In this document: positions 1 to 9,344 of the stretch, piece after piece
Layout of the letters: each line of letters begins with the position of its first letter
How positions within the stretch are numbered: position 1 is the first letter of the stretch
Assembly (NCBI RefSeq): GCF_900110955.1
Contig: NZ_FOFR01000033.1
Location: forward strand, 17,193 to 81,192
DNA from: Lentzea xinjiangensis
GTDB taxonomy: Bacteria > Actinomycetota > Actinomycetes > Mycobacteriales > Pseudonocardiaceae
Length of the DNA: 64,000 nt
Direction: 5' to 3'
Notes under the pieces: generated by a model
Database searches by the model: none
What the model was told of the DNA's origin: nothing
What the model saw: the letters and a program-made list of their open reading frames with translations, nothing else
Made by a program: the position numbers and the translations under genes

Positions 1-334
1 TCATCGCCGGGTGCCGCGCCGCCATCCGGGGCCGGATGACCGAGCGGTAGACCTCGGGGCGGCAGCTGCCCGAGTAGAGCAGCAACGCCGAGTAGGCGTC
101 GTGCAGGACCGCGGCCTCGTCGAAGGCGCCGCGGCCGAGCGCGGCCGAAAGCAGCCGCCACACGCAGAAGGCGCCGTGGTGCCCGAGCAACCAGCGGTAC
201 CAGGCGATGTCGGTCTCGCTGTCGAGCGGCGGCGGGCCGACGGGTTCGTCGATGTCACCGGTGTGCCACGCACACGGGTCGAGCGGGTTCTGCGGTAGCG
301 GAACGGTGAGTCGGGGCAGCGGCGAAACGCTCAC
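1..334 (-). CDS. Unrecognised protein, partial (cut by left edge)
   Basis: This reading frame runs off the left edge, so about 111 N-terminal residues are visible. It starts at a GTG (334-332) that overlaps the TGA stop of the MIO enzyme gene as GTGA, which implies translational coupling and a shared operon. The visible protein opens with a proline-rich stretch, then a segment rich in Trp, His and Tyr (DIAWYRWLLGHHGAF is readable), then a mostly helical part (SAALGRGAFDEAAVLHDAYSALL). No signal peptide or Rossmann motif is visible. I do not recognise the family. The coupling suggests that it acts on the same aromatic substrate or product as the MIO enzyme. The start and frame are well supported; the function is unknown. 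Confidence 0.6.
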   Translation of the reverse strand, partial: MSVSPLPRLTVPLPQNPLDPCAWHTGDIDEPVGPPPLDSETDIAWYRWLLGHHGAFCVWRLLSAALGRGAFDEAAVLHDAYSALLLYSGSCRPEVYRSVIRPRMAARHPAM

Positions 335-1842
335 GACACCACCTCCGCGACGTACTCGTCCAGCACATCGGCAGCCACGCGGATGTCCTCGTCGAGCGGG
401 CGGTCGTGGGTGATCGGCGCGACCCGCTCGGCCAGCGCCGCGACCAGGGCCGCGCAGTGAGGCGCGGTTGGTTCGCGATCGCCGATGTGGGCGGCCTGGC
501 GTACCGCGACGCCAAGGCATCCGTGCAGCAGCCGCAGGAGACGAGCCTGCTCGTAGGCGGTCAGCGCGGCTTGAGTGCCGAACGGGACGACGTCCTGGTT
601 GTGCAGGTTGGTGGGAATGCTCTGCATCGCCGCGGGCGTGCACGCCCGGCGCATCGCCACGACGACCGACGTCGCCAGCACCTGCAAGCCCTGGATCGCG
701 TGCTGCTTGCCCGGCTCGGCCGCGAGCATCGGGGGCCTCCCGCCGTTGCGGCCGGGGTCCACCAGCAGGTCGATCTGCCGCTCGGCGAGGTTGCCGACCT
801 GGGTCATCGCCGAGGACAGCAGGTCGGCGGCGAAGGCGGCGGGCTGGCCGAAGAAGTTCCCGCCGTGCGCGACGAGGTCCTCGTCCGGGAAGAACAGGGG
901 GTTGTCGCTGACCCCGCGAAGGTCGTCGGCGACGGTCCGGGCCGACCACCCGGCCGCCGACCGGGCTGCGCCGAGCAGCTGCGGCGTGCACCGGATGCTG
1001 TAGGGCTCCTGCAGTGGCCGCCCCGCCACCGGCGTGGTTCCTTCGAGCCACCACGACAGCTCACGGCCGACCGCTGCGGCCTCGGGGTGACCGAACGCCT
1101 CGAGCAGGGACGGCGCCAGGAACGCGGGCGCCGCACCGAGCAGGTCGGCCAGTGCCGCCGTCAGCGCGACCGCGGCTTTCAGGGAGCGTTGCGCCGAAAG
1201 CACGGCGAGACCGGCGGCCGCCGTCGTCACCGACGTACCGTTGACCAGCGCCAGCGCGTCCCGGCCGTCCAGCTCGAGCGGGGTCAGGCCCGCCGCGCGC
1301 AGGGCGTCGGTGGCGGGCATCCGGTCGCCGTCGAAGTAGGCGTACCCGTGTCCGCGCAGGCTCTGGACGGCGTGCGCCAGGGGAACCAGGTCCCCGCTGG
1401 CTCCGACCGAGCCCCAGGTCGGGATGACGGGAGCGAAGCCGGTGGCGAGCATCCGGCCCAGAGCATCCACTGTGGACAGAGATGCACCGGACAAGCCCCG
1501 GGCCAGGGACCGTGCGCGCACGAGCACCGACGCGCGGGCGACGGGGATCGGCAGGTCGGGCCCCTGGCCGACGGTGAGGTGCTGCAGCACGTTGTCGCAC
1601 TGCGCGGTGCTGCTTTCCCGGCCGTCGAAGACGACCAGGGGGCCGAACCCCGTGGTGGCGCCGTACACCGGGCGTTCACACCGCGCCAGCGTCGCCTCGA
1701 CGAAGCCCCGCCCGCGCTCGATGTCCGCGACGACGCTTGCGGACAACGAGATCCGGATCGGCCGGGCTGCGGCCTCCAAGTGGGTCAACTCCACGGGAGC
1801 CGAGAGATCGAGGGTGGTGGTCGTGGAATCGATCGGGCTCAT
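331..1842 (-). CDS. MIO-type aromatic amino acid ammonia-lyase / 2,3-aminomutase
   Basis: The 503-aa protein belongs to the HAL/PAL/TAL/aminomutase family, which uses a self-formed 4-methylideneimidazol-5-one electrophile. The MIO triad Ala-Ser-Gly is present in GSVGASGDLVPLAH. The catalytic Tyr loop is YGATTGFGP. Other family residues visible are NGTS, QEPYSIR, DNPLFF and GNFFGQP. The late motif HNQDVVPFG carries Gln where histidases have a Glu, which argues for an aromatic substrate (Phe or Tyr) rather than His. Sequence alone does not separate a lyase (cinnamate/coumarate product) from a 2,3-aminomutase (beta-amino acid product). ATG 1842 is chosen because a GGGGCG-like site precedes it; the longer open frame upstream lacks family sequence. 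It probably supplies an aromatic building block to the neighbouring PKS pathway. A second, ruined copy lies divergently at 2767. Confidence 0.85.
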   Translation of the reverse strand: MSPIDSTTTTLDLSAPVELTHLEAAARPIRISLSASVVADIERGRGFVEATLARCERPVYGATTGFGPLVVFDGRESSTAQCDNVLQHLTVGQGPDLPIPVARASVLVRARSLARGLSGASLSTVDALGRMLATGFAPVIPTWGSVGASGDLVPLAHAVQSLRGHGYAYFDGDRMPATDALRAAGLTPLELDGRDALALVNGTSVTTAAAGLAVLSAQRSLKAAVALTAALADLLGAAPAFLAPSLLEAFGHPEAAAVGRELSWWLEGTTPVAGRPLQEPYSIRCTPQLLGAARSAAGWSARTVADDLRGVSDNPLFFPDEDLVAHGGNFFGQPAAFAADLLSSAMTQVGNLAERQIDLLVDPGRNGGRPPMLAAEPGKQHAIQGLQVLATSVVVAMRRACTPAAMQSIPTNLHNQDVVPFGTQAALTAYEQARLLRLLHGCLGVAVRQAAHIGDREPTAPHCAALVAALAERVAPITHDRPLDEDIRVAADVLDEYVAEVVS

Positions 1843-2766
1843 CGTGTCATCGCCCCTAATTCGGCCGAAGTGGATTTGAAGCTCGTCATCAGCCAGGTCG
1901 GCGGTCCGTCCGAAGTGGCCGCGCTGTTCACCGGAGTTCGGACTGCCGGCAGCGAGCCGACGGACAACCGTCCGGCCCGGACATCGCGGCCGACCTGCGG
2001 CCCCCGACCAGCCGGCGCACCGACTGATCTGCGACCGCACCCGCCAGGTGGACCGGAGATCCGCCACCAGTTGCCGGCGTCCGTCCCATCTCGGAACGCG
2101 ACCTCGACCTGTCCGCGTAACAATTTTCGCCGCAAGTATGCAGCGGTGAAGCCGTCGCACAACCGAGCGTTCCCCCTGTCGGAACGATGACGGCGATCTG
2201 CACCCGATCGGCTCACGGCGCTGACGAAGGTCGTCCACCCCACGGCCGCAAGCACTTGAGGCGAACCCACCGTCCACAAGCGACTGTCACGAGCGGCGTG
2301 ACGGGGAGTCACGACGGGCCTGCTTGCCAGGTCCTCGATCATCTCGTCAGTCCTGTTCCACTCGGCTGATTCTTCAGGTGAGCCTAGGAACGGTGCGTCT
2401 GGTGTGACTCTGGATGTCCGCAGCGCTACTGCGGGTCCACAGTTCGGTCGCATCTCCGCGTTCCCGGCGCGGTCGACCGCACAGCGGTCCAGGCGTGGTG
2501 GGCAGCTACCTGGTGCTGGACCTGCTCGGTCCCCTGCCGCCGACCGCTTGGTCGCGGCCTCGTTCCTTGTGGACTTGTGGTTGCCCGCCGGAGTGTGCAG
2601 CAGGCGGGAACTCAGATGCCACAAGTGTTCCGAGAGCTGGAACGGCTCCAAGAGCGGGGCCGTTCCGGTGAGTGGAACGACGCGGGCACGCACCCGTTCG
2701 CTTCTTGAAGTCCCGGTACACGAGGCGACGCGGGCCGATCCACACCCCCAGAACAGCGGAGGGGCC
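1843..2766. promoter_or_regulatory. Divergent intergenic region between intact and broken MIO genes
   Basis: This 0.92-kb stretch separates the minus-strand MIO gene from its plus-strand broken paralogue, so it should hold the promoter of the former. I see no convincing gene in it. Near 2416-2432 there is a short dyad (TCCGCAG, CTGCGGG) made of the same half-site words as the palindromes at 10086 and 44928. I cannot assign -35/-10 boxes. Confidence 0.35.
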
Positions 2767-3720
2767 ATGACTCAGGCAGCAGAGAAGACAGTTCTGGACA
2801 CCGGCAAGATGCTCACAACGGACATGCTTGAAGCGTCGTCGCGCCACATCGCCATCGCCCGGGACGACGACTTCGACCAGCGCGTGCGCGCGGCTTCCAG
2901 TTCGTGCAGGACACGCTGTCGGGTGGCAAACAGGTTACGGCGCGACGACGGGGTTCGGCCCCCTGGTCACCTTCGACGGCAGCGAGAACCAGGCCGCGCA
3001 GAGCGACAACGCCCTGCAGCACCTCGCCGCCGGGCAGGGGCGTGAGCTGCCGCCCGGGGTCGTGCGCGCGACGATGCTCGTGCGCACCTGGTCGCTGGCG
3101 CGCGGCGTCTCCGGCATCTCGCCGTCAGCGCTCGACGCGCTCTGCGCCGCGCTCGAGACCGACTTCACCCCCGTCGTGCCGGGCTTGAGGTGGCACGAGG
3201 ATGGACGCCGCCGACGCGCTGGTCGCGGCCGGCCTGCGCCCCCTGAACCTGACAGGCTGAGACGGTCTGTCGATGGTCAACGGCACCTCGGTCACGAGCG
3301 CCGCGGCCGGGCTCGCCGTGGCGTCACTGCGGCTGTCCCACCAGATCGGGGTGCTGCTCACCGCGGCGCTGGCCGACCTGCCGGGTGCCGAACCGGCCTT
3401 CCTGGTCCCCCAGCTGCTCAACGCGTACGGCCGCCGCGGCCGTCGGCGCCACACTTCGAGCGCACCCGGAGGGGACGAGGCCGACCGGCGACCGGCCCCT
3501 GCAGGAGCCCTACAGCATCCGGTGCGTGCCGCACCTCATGGGCGCGGCGCTGTCGGCTCTCAACCGGGCGGCCGACGTGGTGGACCGCGATCTCAACGGT
3601 GTCAGCGACAACCCCCTGTTCTTCCCGGACGACGACGTGGTGGCTCACGGCGGCAACTTCTTCGGCCAGCCCGTCACGTTCGCGGGAGACCTGCTCTCGA
3701 TGACCGCCACCCAGAATCGC
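2767..3720 (+). pseudogene. Broken second MIO ammonia-lyase/aminomutase gene
   Basis: An ATG at 2767 follows a good GGAGGGG site. The frame shifts within about 150 nt. The family signature resumes in another frame with YGATTGFGPLVTFDG and continues for about 80 residues. Just after DFTPVVPG, where intact enzymes carry the Ala-Ser-Gly MIO triad, the sequence breaks off, so the electrophile-forming segment is deleted. It resumes in a new frame at MVNGTSVTSAAAG, shifts again near 3440, and continues as QEPYSIRCVPHLMGA and DNPLFFPDDDVVAHGGNFFG. It stops at about 3715, without the last third of the protein. With at least three frame changes and no active site it cannot make an enzyme. It is a diverged paralogue of the intact gene at 331, not a recent identical copy. 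Confidence 0.88.
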
Positions 3721-3724
3721 GGAA

Positions 3725-3925
3725 TTCCGCGGTGTCACTCGCGCCCAGGTGGCTCTGGCGTGGGTGGCGGGGCAGCCCGGCATCACCGCGCCGATCCTGG
3801 GAGTGACCAAGCCACACCACCTCACCGACGCGATCGCCGCCCTCGACCTCGAGCTGAGTTCCGCGGAACAGGTCCAGCTCACCGAGCACCACACCCCACG
3901 CTTCGCCACTGGCGTCAACCGGTCG
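3725..3925 (+). pseudogene. C-terminal remnant of an aldo/keto reductase
   Basis: Directly after the MIO pseudogene breaks off, a frame opens that matches the C-terminal end of aldo/keto reductases. The readable pieces are RAQVALAWVAGQPG, then APILGVTKPHHL, then DAIAALDLELSS. These are the usual last-helix and cofactor-loop motifs of this family. No N-terminal barrel or catalytic Tyr/Lys is present. The remnant lies in the same orientation as the MIO fragment, so a deletion seems to have fused two neighbouring genes. From about 3930 to 4139 I see no gene. Confidence 0.75.
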
Positions 3926-4139
3926 CGCACGGGAGCGGCGCCCACGACGCCGTCCTGGGTCCGGCACGGCAGCGAGTCTCGGACATCCTCCTACCCCGAG
4001 GGATTCAGCAGAATCCCTCAGGGTGGTCCACATCTCGGCCACTGCCACGTCGGTGCGCCACTCCAGCACGAGCGCCGCCTGAACCGGACGACGAACAGGT
4101 TCCGCGGTTTTCAGCGCTCGTGGTGCGAGTACTGGGAAT

Positions 4140-7100
4140 TCAACGCGCCGCCATCGTGGCGAGGTAGCGCGTCAGAGCCGCCGGCGTGGGGTGGGTCCAG
4201 AGGATGCCGGCGGGTAGCTCGATTCCGGTGCTCTGCTGCAGCTTTCCCCGAATGGCGATGCCCATGACCGAGTCCAGGCCGATGTCCGAAAACGGTCGTT
4301 CGGGTTCGATCCGGTGCTCCGGCACACCGGTTTCCGCCGCCACCACGCGTTGGATCACGGCCATCGCCGCGTCCAACACCTCGTCCGCAGGCAGTTCACG
4401 CAGGAGGGTGACCGGCTCCGTCGTCGGCCCTCCCCCGCCCGACCCGCCGTTCTGGGGATCACGAACGTGTTCGAACAGCGCGCGGCGTCCTCCTGGCGGC
4501 GGCGTGGTCGGCCTGACCACCAGCGCGTAGCCGTCGTCCGTGGTGTGCAGGCAGTTCCACACGCGCAGCGCCTCGGACGGGGTGATGTCGCCGAAGCCTT
4601 GGGCCACCATGCTTTGAAGTCCGTCAGCGGTGAGCTTGCCCATGCCCGTGTCACGCCAGACCGTCCAGGCGATCGAGGTCGTGTTCCCGCCTCGGTGCCG
4701 CCGGTGTGCGGCCAGGCCGTCCAGGAACGAGTTGGCCGCGGCGTAGGCGGTGCAGCCGGGCAACACGACCAGCGGCGCGGTAGAGGAGAACAGCACCATC
4801 TCGTCGATGCTGCCCGGCGGGAACAGCTCATGCAGTACCAACGCCCCGAGCACCTTGGCGTGCAGCGTCTCCCGAATCGACTCCTCGTCCAAGTCGTCCA
4901 CCAGGCGACCGTGCACAGCTCCGGCCGTGTGGACCACGCCCCTGATGGGCGGCATGCGCAGGAAGTCGGGCGTCAGCACTGCTCGTGCGGCGTCGGCGTC
5001 GGTCACGTCGAGGGCCAGCGGGAGAACGCTCACCCCCTGGCTCTCGAGCTCCTCGACAACACCGATCGCGTGCCGGGTAGCGGCGTCGTGCCCTTCGTTC
5101 CAAGTGGACCGTGGAGGCAGTCCCCGCCGGCTGGTCAGGACCAGCCGGCGAGCGCCCCGTGAGGAGAGGTGCCGCGCCGCCTCCAGGCCGAGTGCCCCAA
5201 GACCGCCGGTCACCACGTAGGTGGCGTCAGGTCGCAGGGGCACCGGCGGGGTGTGAGCCCGGTCCGGGCGGGGCACGATGCGACCAGCGAGCAGCCCGCC
5301 GTTCTGGATGACCAGCCAGTCCTCCGCCGGGGGTTCGTGGAGGACTCGCGCCACCAGCTCGAACGCGGCGTCGTCGTCACCTCCCTCCAGATCCAGCACG
5401 CCACCGCGCAACTCCGGATGTTCGGAGGCGATCACCCGTGCGGCTCCCCATAGGGGTCGATGCGTGAGACCAGAAGAAATGTTGCAGGCCAACGCTTCCC
5501 GGGTGAGGACCCACAACCTGGTTCCCAGCCGGTCAGCCTCGACCACGGCCTGGGTCACGCGGGCGAGATCGGCCAGGTGGTGGACGGTCGCGTCGTACTC
5601 GTGTCCCGGTGCGGAGAACGGGGCCAGGTACACCACGTGGTGTGGTTCGTCGCCCGCGGGCAGCGAGATGTCCTGTGCGGCTTTGACGAGGGTGCACTTC
5701 AGGCCGGCCCGCACGAGGTGCTCCGCGAGCCGTTCCGCGGCCACCGAGGGTTCGGTCGAGACCAGCGTGACCGTGGCCGCAGGTGTCTCGACGGCCTGGA
5801 CTTCCAGTGGCTGCCAGGACAGCCCGTGCAGGAAGATCCTCGGGTCGGCGAGCAACGTCTGGTCCGCGTCGAGAACGCCGAACCGGAGTCCGGTGACTCT
5901 GGCAGCCGACTGCCCGTCGGCCCCTCGCAGGTCCAGGTCGATGGTGTCGGCGGTGCCGCTGCGCAGGCGGGCGACCAGGTGGGCCGAGGACAGGGCAGGA
6001 CCGGTCCACTCGACCGACTCGACGGAAGCGGGCATGCGGTGGATGCCCTGCCGGGCGAGCGGTAGCGAGGACAAGGTGGTGGCGGCATCGAGGATCACCG
6101 CCCAGTGGGATGCACGACCAGGCGTCGACACGGTCGCGTGCACCACGTCGTCATCGTGGCGGAGGTGGTCCACCTGCCAGTCGAAGGCCAGACCGGACAC
6201 CCCGAGGGGCCGCAGCAGCTCGAGCACCCCATCAGCTCCACTGGGGAGCTTCGGGAGCACCGAGTCTTCGACCACCTCGGCCGAGTCGGCGCTCAGCGTG
6301 CCGGCTCCGCCGTCGCGAGCGGAGGTGTGCGTGGTCCAGGTCGTCTCCTCGGACGCCTCCTCCAGGCGGGAGGAGAGCACCGCCCTGCCGTCCTGGCACA
6401 CGACCTGAACGGCGCGGTTCTGCTCGGCCGGCAGAGGTGTGCGCAGGACGACGTCGCGGAGATGACGCGGCCTGTCTGCTTCGCCCGTCATCGCGTCGGC
6501 GAGCGTGCAGAACAGCACGGAGGCAGGAACGATGTCCACGCCGTGCACGGTGTGCGGAGCGTCGTACGGCCTAGTCTCGGGCGAGAGGTTCGTCTGCCAC
6601 ACGGCCGAGGGCGGCGTGGTGGCCGCCGTCAGCCGGGAACCGAGCAAGGTGAAGGACCCCGGGTCGTGACCTCCTGCGCCCCGGTCCGCCGGTGCCTCGG
6701 GAAGCCAGTACCGGTTGTGCTGCCACGCCGTGCGCGGCAACGCGACCGCTACCGAGCGGGGCCAGTGGGCCCGCCAGTCGACCCGGACTCCGGCGCAGTG
6801 CAGCCTGCCCAGCTGTTCGGTCATCTCCGCGAGCACCGGCTGCTCACGACGCAACGAGTGCGCCGTGGTGACCGCCGGCACGGACAGCGATTCCGCGATC
6901 TGGGCGATGTTGTGGACGACGACGGGGTGCGGCGAGATCTCCAGGAAGTGGTGGTGTCCATCGTGGACCGCGGCTTCCACACCTGCCGCGAACCGCACCG
7001 GGCGTCTGAGGTTCTGCTGCCAGTAGCCGGCATCCCGCCGTGCGTCGGAACGCGGGTCGTCAAGAATCGTGCCGTACAGCCTCAAAGACGGTGCGCCGAT

Positions 7101-9344
7101 CGACAGCCCCTGCACAGCGGCGCCGAGGTCGTCGAGGAGTTCGTCCATGTGCGAGCTGTGAAAGGCGACGTCGGAGGCCACTCGGCGAACCACGCGGCCC
7201 TCGTCGGCCAGCACGGCCGCGTACTCCTGCACCGCTGCCACGTCGCCCGCCAGCACGGACCACCCGCGGGCCGGTTCGATCGCCGCTGTCAGACCGGGCG
7301 TGCCCGCGAGACGATCCTCCAGCTCGTCGAACGGCACGTCGAGCAGGACCATGGCACCCCTGCCCGCCACGGTCTTGAGCAGGTTCGCGCGGCGGCAGGC
7401 GAATCGGGCGCCGTCTTCCGCGCTCCACACACCCGCGGTCACCGCCGCGGCGATCTCACCCATCGAGTGACCGAGTGCCGCCACCGGTTCGACGCCCCAG
7501 GACCGCCACACCTCGGCAAGACCCAGGTGCATGGCGAACAAAGTCGCCTGGATGCGGTCCGTCCGGGTGCAGTCCCCCTCTTCGAGTTCGTTGATCAGCG
7601 AGTACCCGGCCTCTTCGCGGAAGATCGGGTCGAGCCGCTCGCACAGGGCCGCGAACGGCTTGCTCGAGCGGAGCAGCTCACGTCCCATGCCCGCCCACTG
7701 CGAACCGTGCCCGGAGAAGACGAACACCGGCCCCGCAGCCTGGTCGGTCGCCCGGCCGTGCACGACTCCCGGCACCTTTCCGGTCGCGGACCACGCACGG
7801 AGGCGATCGACCGCCTCGCCGCGATCGGCGGCGAGCACGGCGGTCCGCCACGGCAGGTGCGACCTGTGCAGCGTCAGCGTGGCCGCCACCGCACTGACGT
7901 CCTGATCACCCGCCTCCAGCGCGTCCGCGAGCCTGCTCACCGTCGGCGCGAGCGCTTCCCGGGTGGCAGCGGACAGCACGAGCAGGGACGGGTCGTCGGT
8001 GACGCCTCGCTCGCCGTCCGGCTGCAGCGGGTCACCTTCCGCCAGGCAGACGTGCGCGATGGTGCCCCCGTACCCGAAGCTCGACACGCCGGCCAGCTTC
8101 GGCTTGCCGGGGACCTCGGGCCAGGCGGTCGGCTCGGCCACCACCTTGATCGACTGCTCTGCCTCGACTTCCGCATTGACGCCGTCGCGCGCTCCCACCG
8201 TGGGCGGCAGGACACCGGCGCGCATGGCCAGCACCGTCTTGATGATGCCGACCACTCCGGCACCCGCTTCGAGGTGCCCCACGTTGCCCTTCACCGATCC
8301 GATGAGTAGAGGCGAGTCCGGCGTCCGGCCGGCTCCGAGGACGGCCGCGGCCGCGGCCGCCTCCGTCGGATCACCGAGCGGCGTACCGGTGCCGTGCGCT
8401 TCCAGATAGTCCACATCGGACGGATCGATGCCGGCCGTCTCGTACACGGATCGGAGCATCTCCTGCTGCGCGATGCCGTTGGGCGCCATGATCCCGTTGG
8501 TGCGGCCGTCCTGCCGGACCGCGCTCGCACGGACGACGGCCAGGACGTTGTCTCCGTCGCGCCGGGCGTGGTCCAGCCTCTTGAGCACCACGACACCCGC
8601 ACCCTCGCCTCGGCCGTACCCGTTGGCCGAAGCCGAGAACGGCTTGCTCCTGCCGTCGGCCGACAACGCTCCCGACGCCCCCAGCGACAGGGTCTGCGCG
8701 GGTGCGGCGATCAGGTTCACCCCGCCCGCGATCACGACGTCGCACTCCCCCGAGAGCAGCGCCTGCCGTCCGAAGTGGATCGCCGCGAGCGAGGACGAGC
8801 ACGCGGAGTCCAGCGCCAGGCTCGGACCGCGCAGGTCGAGGAAGTACGACACCCGGTTCGCGACGGCGCAGTAAGCCCCGCCGATGCTGCTCCACGGACC
8901 GATCCTCTCGGGATCGTTCAGCAGCATCTGCCCGTACTCACCGCCACCCACGCCGATCAGCACGGCGGAGTTGCTGCCGGCGAGCGACAGGGGCGGAATT
9001 CCGGCGTGTTCGAGTGCTTCCCACACCACTTCCAGCACCAGGCGCTGCTGCGGGTCCATCAGGACAGCTTCTTTGGGTGTGACGCCGAAGAACTCGGCGT
9101 CGAAGTCCGCGGCGTTCTCCAGGTAGGCGGCGCGGCTGACTGCCCGGTTCACCGCGGCGACGGCAGCGGGACCGTGCGCCGGGTACGACGACCACCGATC
9201 GCGGGGAAGGTTCCCGACCTCACTGCGTGCCGCGATCAAGCGGGACCAGAAGTCCGCCGGTTCGCAGATCCCACCGGCCAGCCTCATGCCCAAACCCACG
9301 ACGGCGACGTCGTTGCCGGGGTTGCCAACGTTCAAACGCGTCAT
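4140..9344 (-). CDS. Iterative type I PKS, 6-methylsalicylic acid synthase type (KS-AT-DH/TH-KR-ACP)
   Basis: The single module of 1734 aa matches the usual length of bacterial 6-MSA, orsellinic and naphthoic acid synthases. The KS (about 12-430) has SACSSS (Cys ~181), EAHGTGT and GHLEAG. Hallmarks of the 6-MSAS clade are GGAYCAVANRVSYFL, GYGRGEGAGVVVLK and DGRTNGIMAPNG. The AT (~538-840) has GHSMGE (Ser ~625). The DH/TH domain (~900-1190) has HTVHGVDIVP (His ~933), but the second motif reads VILDAATTL, without the His/Gln common in modular DHs. The KR (~1380-1560) has GGLGALG and YAAAN. The ACP carries GLDSVMG (Ser ~1691). There is no thioesterase, as usual for this clade. ATG 9344 has a GAGG site. 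The product should be a small aromatic acid made from acetate/malonate; ring size and reduction cannot be read here. It probably feeds a transfer step elsewhere in the pathway. Confidence 0.9.
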   Translation of the reverse strand: MTRLNVGNPGNDVAVVGLGMRLAGGICEPADFWSRLIAARSEVGNLPRDRWSSYPAHGPAAVAAVNRAVSRAAYLENAADFDAEFFGVTPKEAVLMDPQQRLVLEVVWEALEHAGIPPLSLAGSNSAVLIGVGGGEYGQMLLNDPERIGPWSSIGGAYCAVANRVSYFLDLRGPSLALDSACSSSLAAIHFGRQALLSGECDVVIAGGVNLIAAPAQTLSLGASGALSADGRSKPFSASANGYGRGEGAGVVVLKRLDHARRDGDNVLAVVRASAVRQDGRTNGIMAPNGIAQQEMLRSVYETAGIDPSDVDYLEAHGTGTPLGDPTEAAAAAAVLGAGRTPDSPLLIGSVKGNVGHLEAGAGVVGIIKTVLAMRAGVLPPTVGARDGVNAEVEAEQSIKVVAEPTAWPEVPGKPKLAGVSSFGYGGTIAHVCLAEGDPLQPDGERGVTDDPSLLVLSAATREALAPTVSRLADALEAGDQDVSAVAATLTLHRSHLPWRTAVLAADRGEAVDRLRAWSATGKVPGVVHGRATDQAAGPVFVFSGHGSQWAGMGRELLRSSKPFAALCERLDPIFREEAGYSLINELEEGDCTRTDRIQATLFAMHLGLAEVWRSWGVEPVAALGHSMGEIAAAVTAGVWSAEDGARFACRRANLLKTVAGRGAMVLLDVPFDELEDRLAGTPGLTAAIEPARGWSVLAGDVAAVQEYAAVLADEGRVVRRVASDVAFHSSHMDELLDDLGAAVQGLSIGAPSLRLYGTILDDPRSDARRDAGYWQQNLRRPVRFAAGVEAAVHDGHHHFLEISPHPVVVHNIAQIAESLSVPAVTTAHSLRREQPVLAEMTEQLGRLHCAGVRVDWRAHWPRSVAVALPRTAWQHNRYWLPEAPADRGAGGHDPGSFTLLGSRLTAATTPPSAVWQTNLSPETRPYDAPHTVHGVDIVPASVLFCTLADAMTGEADRPRHLRDVVLRTPLPAEQNRAVQVVCQDGRAVLSSRLEEASEETTWTTHTSARDGGAGTLSADSAEVVEDSVLPKLPSGADGVLELLRPLGVSGLAFDWQVDHLRHDDDVVHATVSTPGRASHWAVILDAATTLSSLPLARQGIHRMPASVESVEWTGPALSSAHLVARLRSGTADTIDLDLRGADGQSAARVTGLRFGVLDADQTLLADPRIFLHGLSWQPLEVQAVETPAATVTLVSTEPSVAAERLAEHLVRAGLKCTLVKAAQDISLPAGDEPHHVVYLAPFSAPGHEYDATVHHLADLARVTQAVVEADRLGTRLWVLTREALACNISSGLTHRPLWGAARVIASEHPELRGGVLDLEGGDDDAAFELVARVLHEPPAEDWLVIQNGGLLAGRIVPRPDRAHTPPVPLRPDATYVVTGGLGALGLEAARHLSSRGARRLVLTSRRGLPPRSTWNEGHDAATRHAIGVVEELESQGVSVLPLALDVTDADAARAVLTPDFLRMPPIRGVVHTAGAVHGRLVDDLDEESIRETLHAKVLGALVLHELFPPGSIDEMVLFSSTAPLVVLPGCTAYAAANSFLDGLAAHRRHRGGNTTSIAWTVWRDTGMGKLTADGLQSMVAQGFGDITPSEALRVWNCLHTTDDGYALVVRPTTPPPGGRRALFEHVRDPQNGGSGGGGPTTEPVTLLRELPADEVLDAAMAVIQRVVAAETGVPEHRIEPERPFSDIGLDSVMGIAIRGKLQQSTGIELPAGILWTHPTPAALTRYLATMAAR

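Noticed and set aside
2767..3720. A functional second aminomutase
   Set aside because: The MIO triad segment is deleted and the frame changes at least three times.
331..9344. Enediyne cluster, because a MIO enzyme and a 6-MSAS-type PKS occur together in some enediyne loci
   Set aside because: No enediyne PKS (PKSE) or associated thioesterase/unknown-cassette genes are present in the window.
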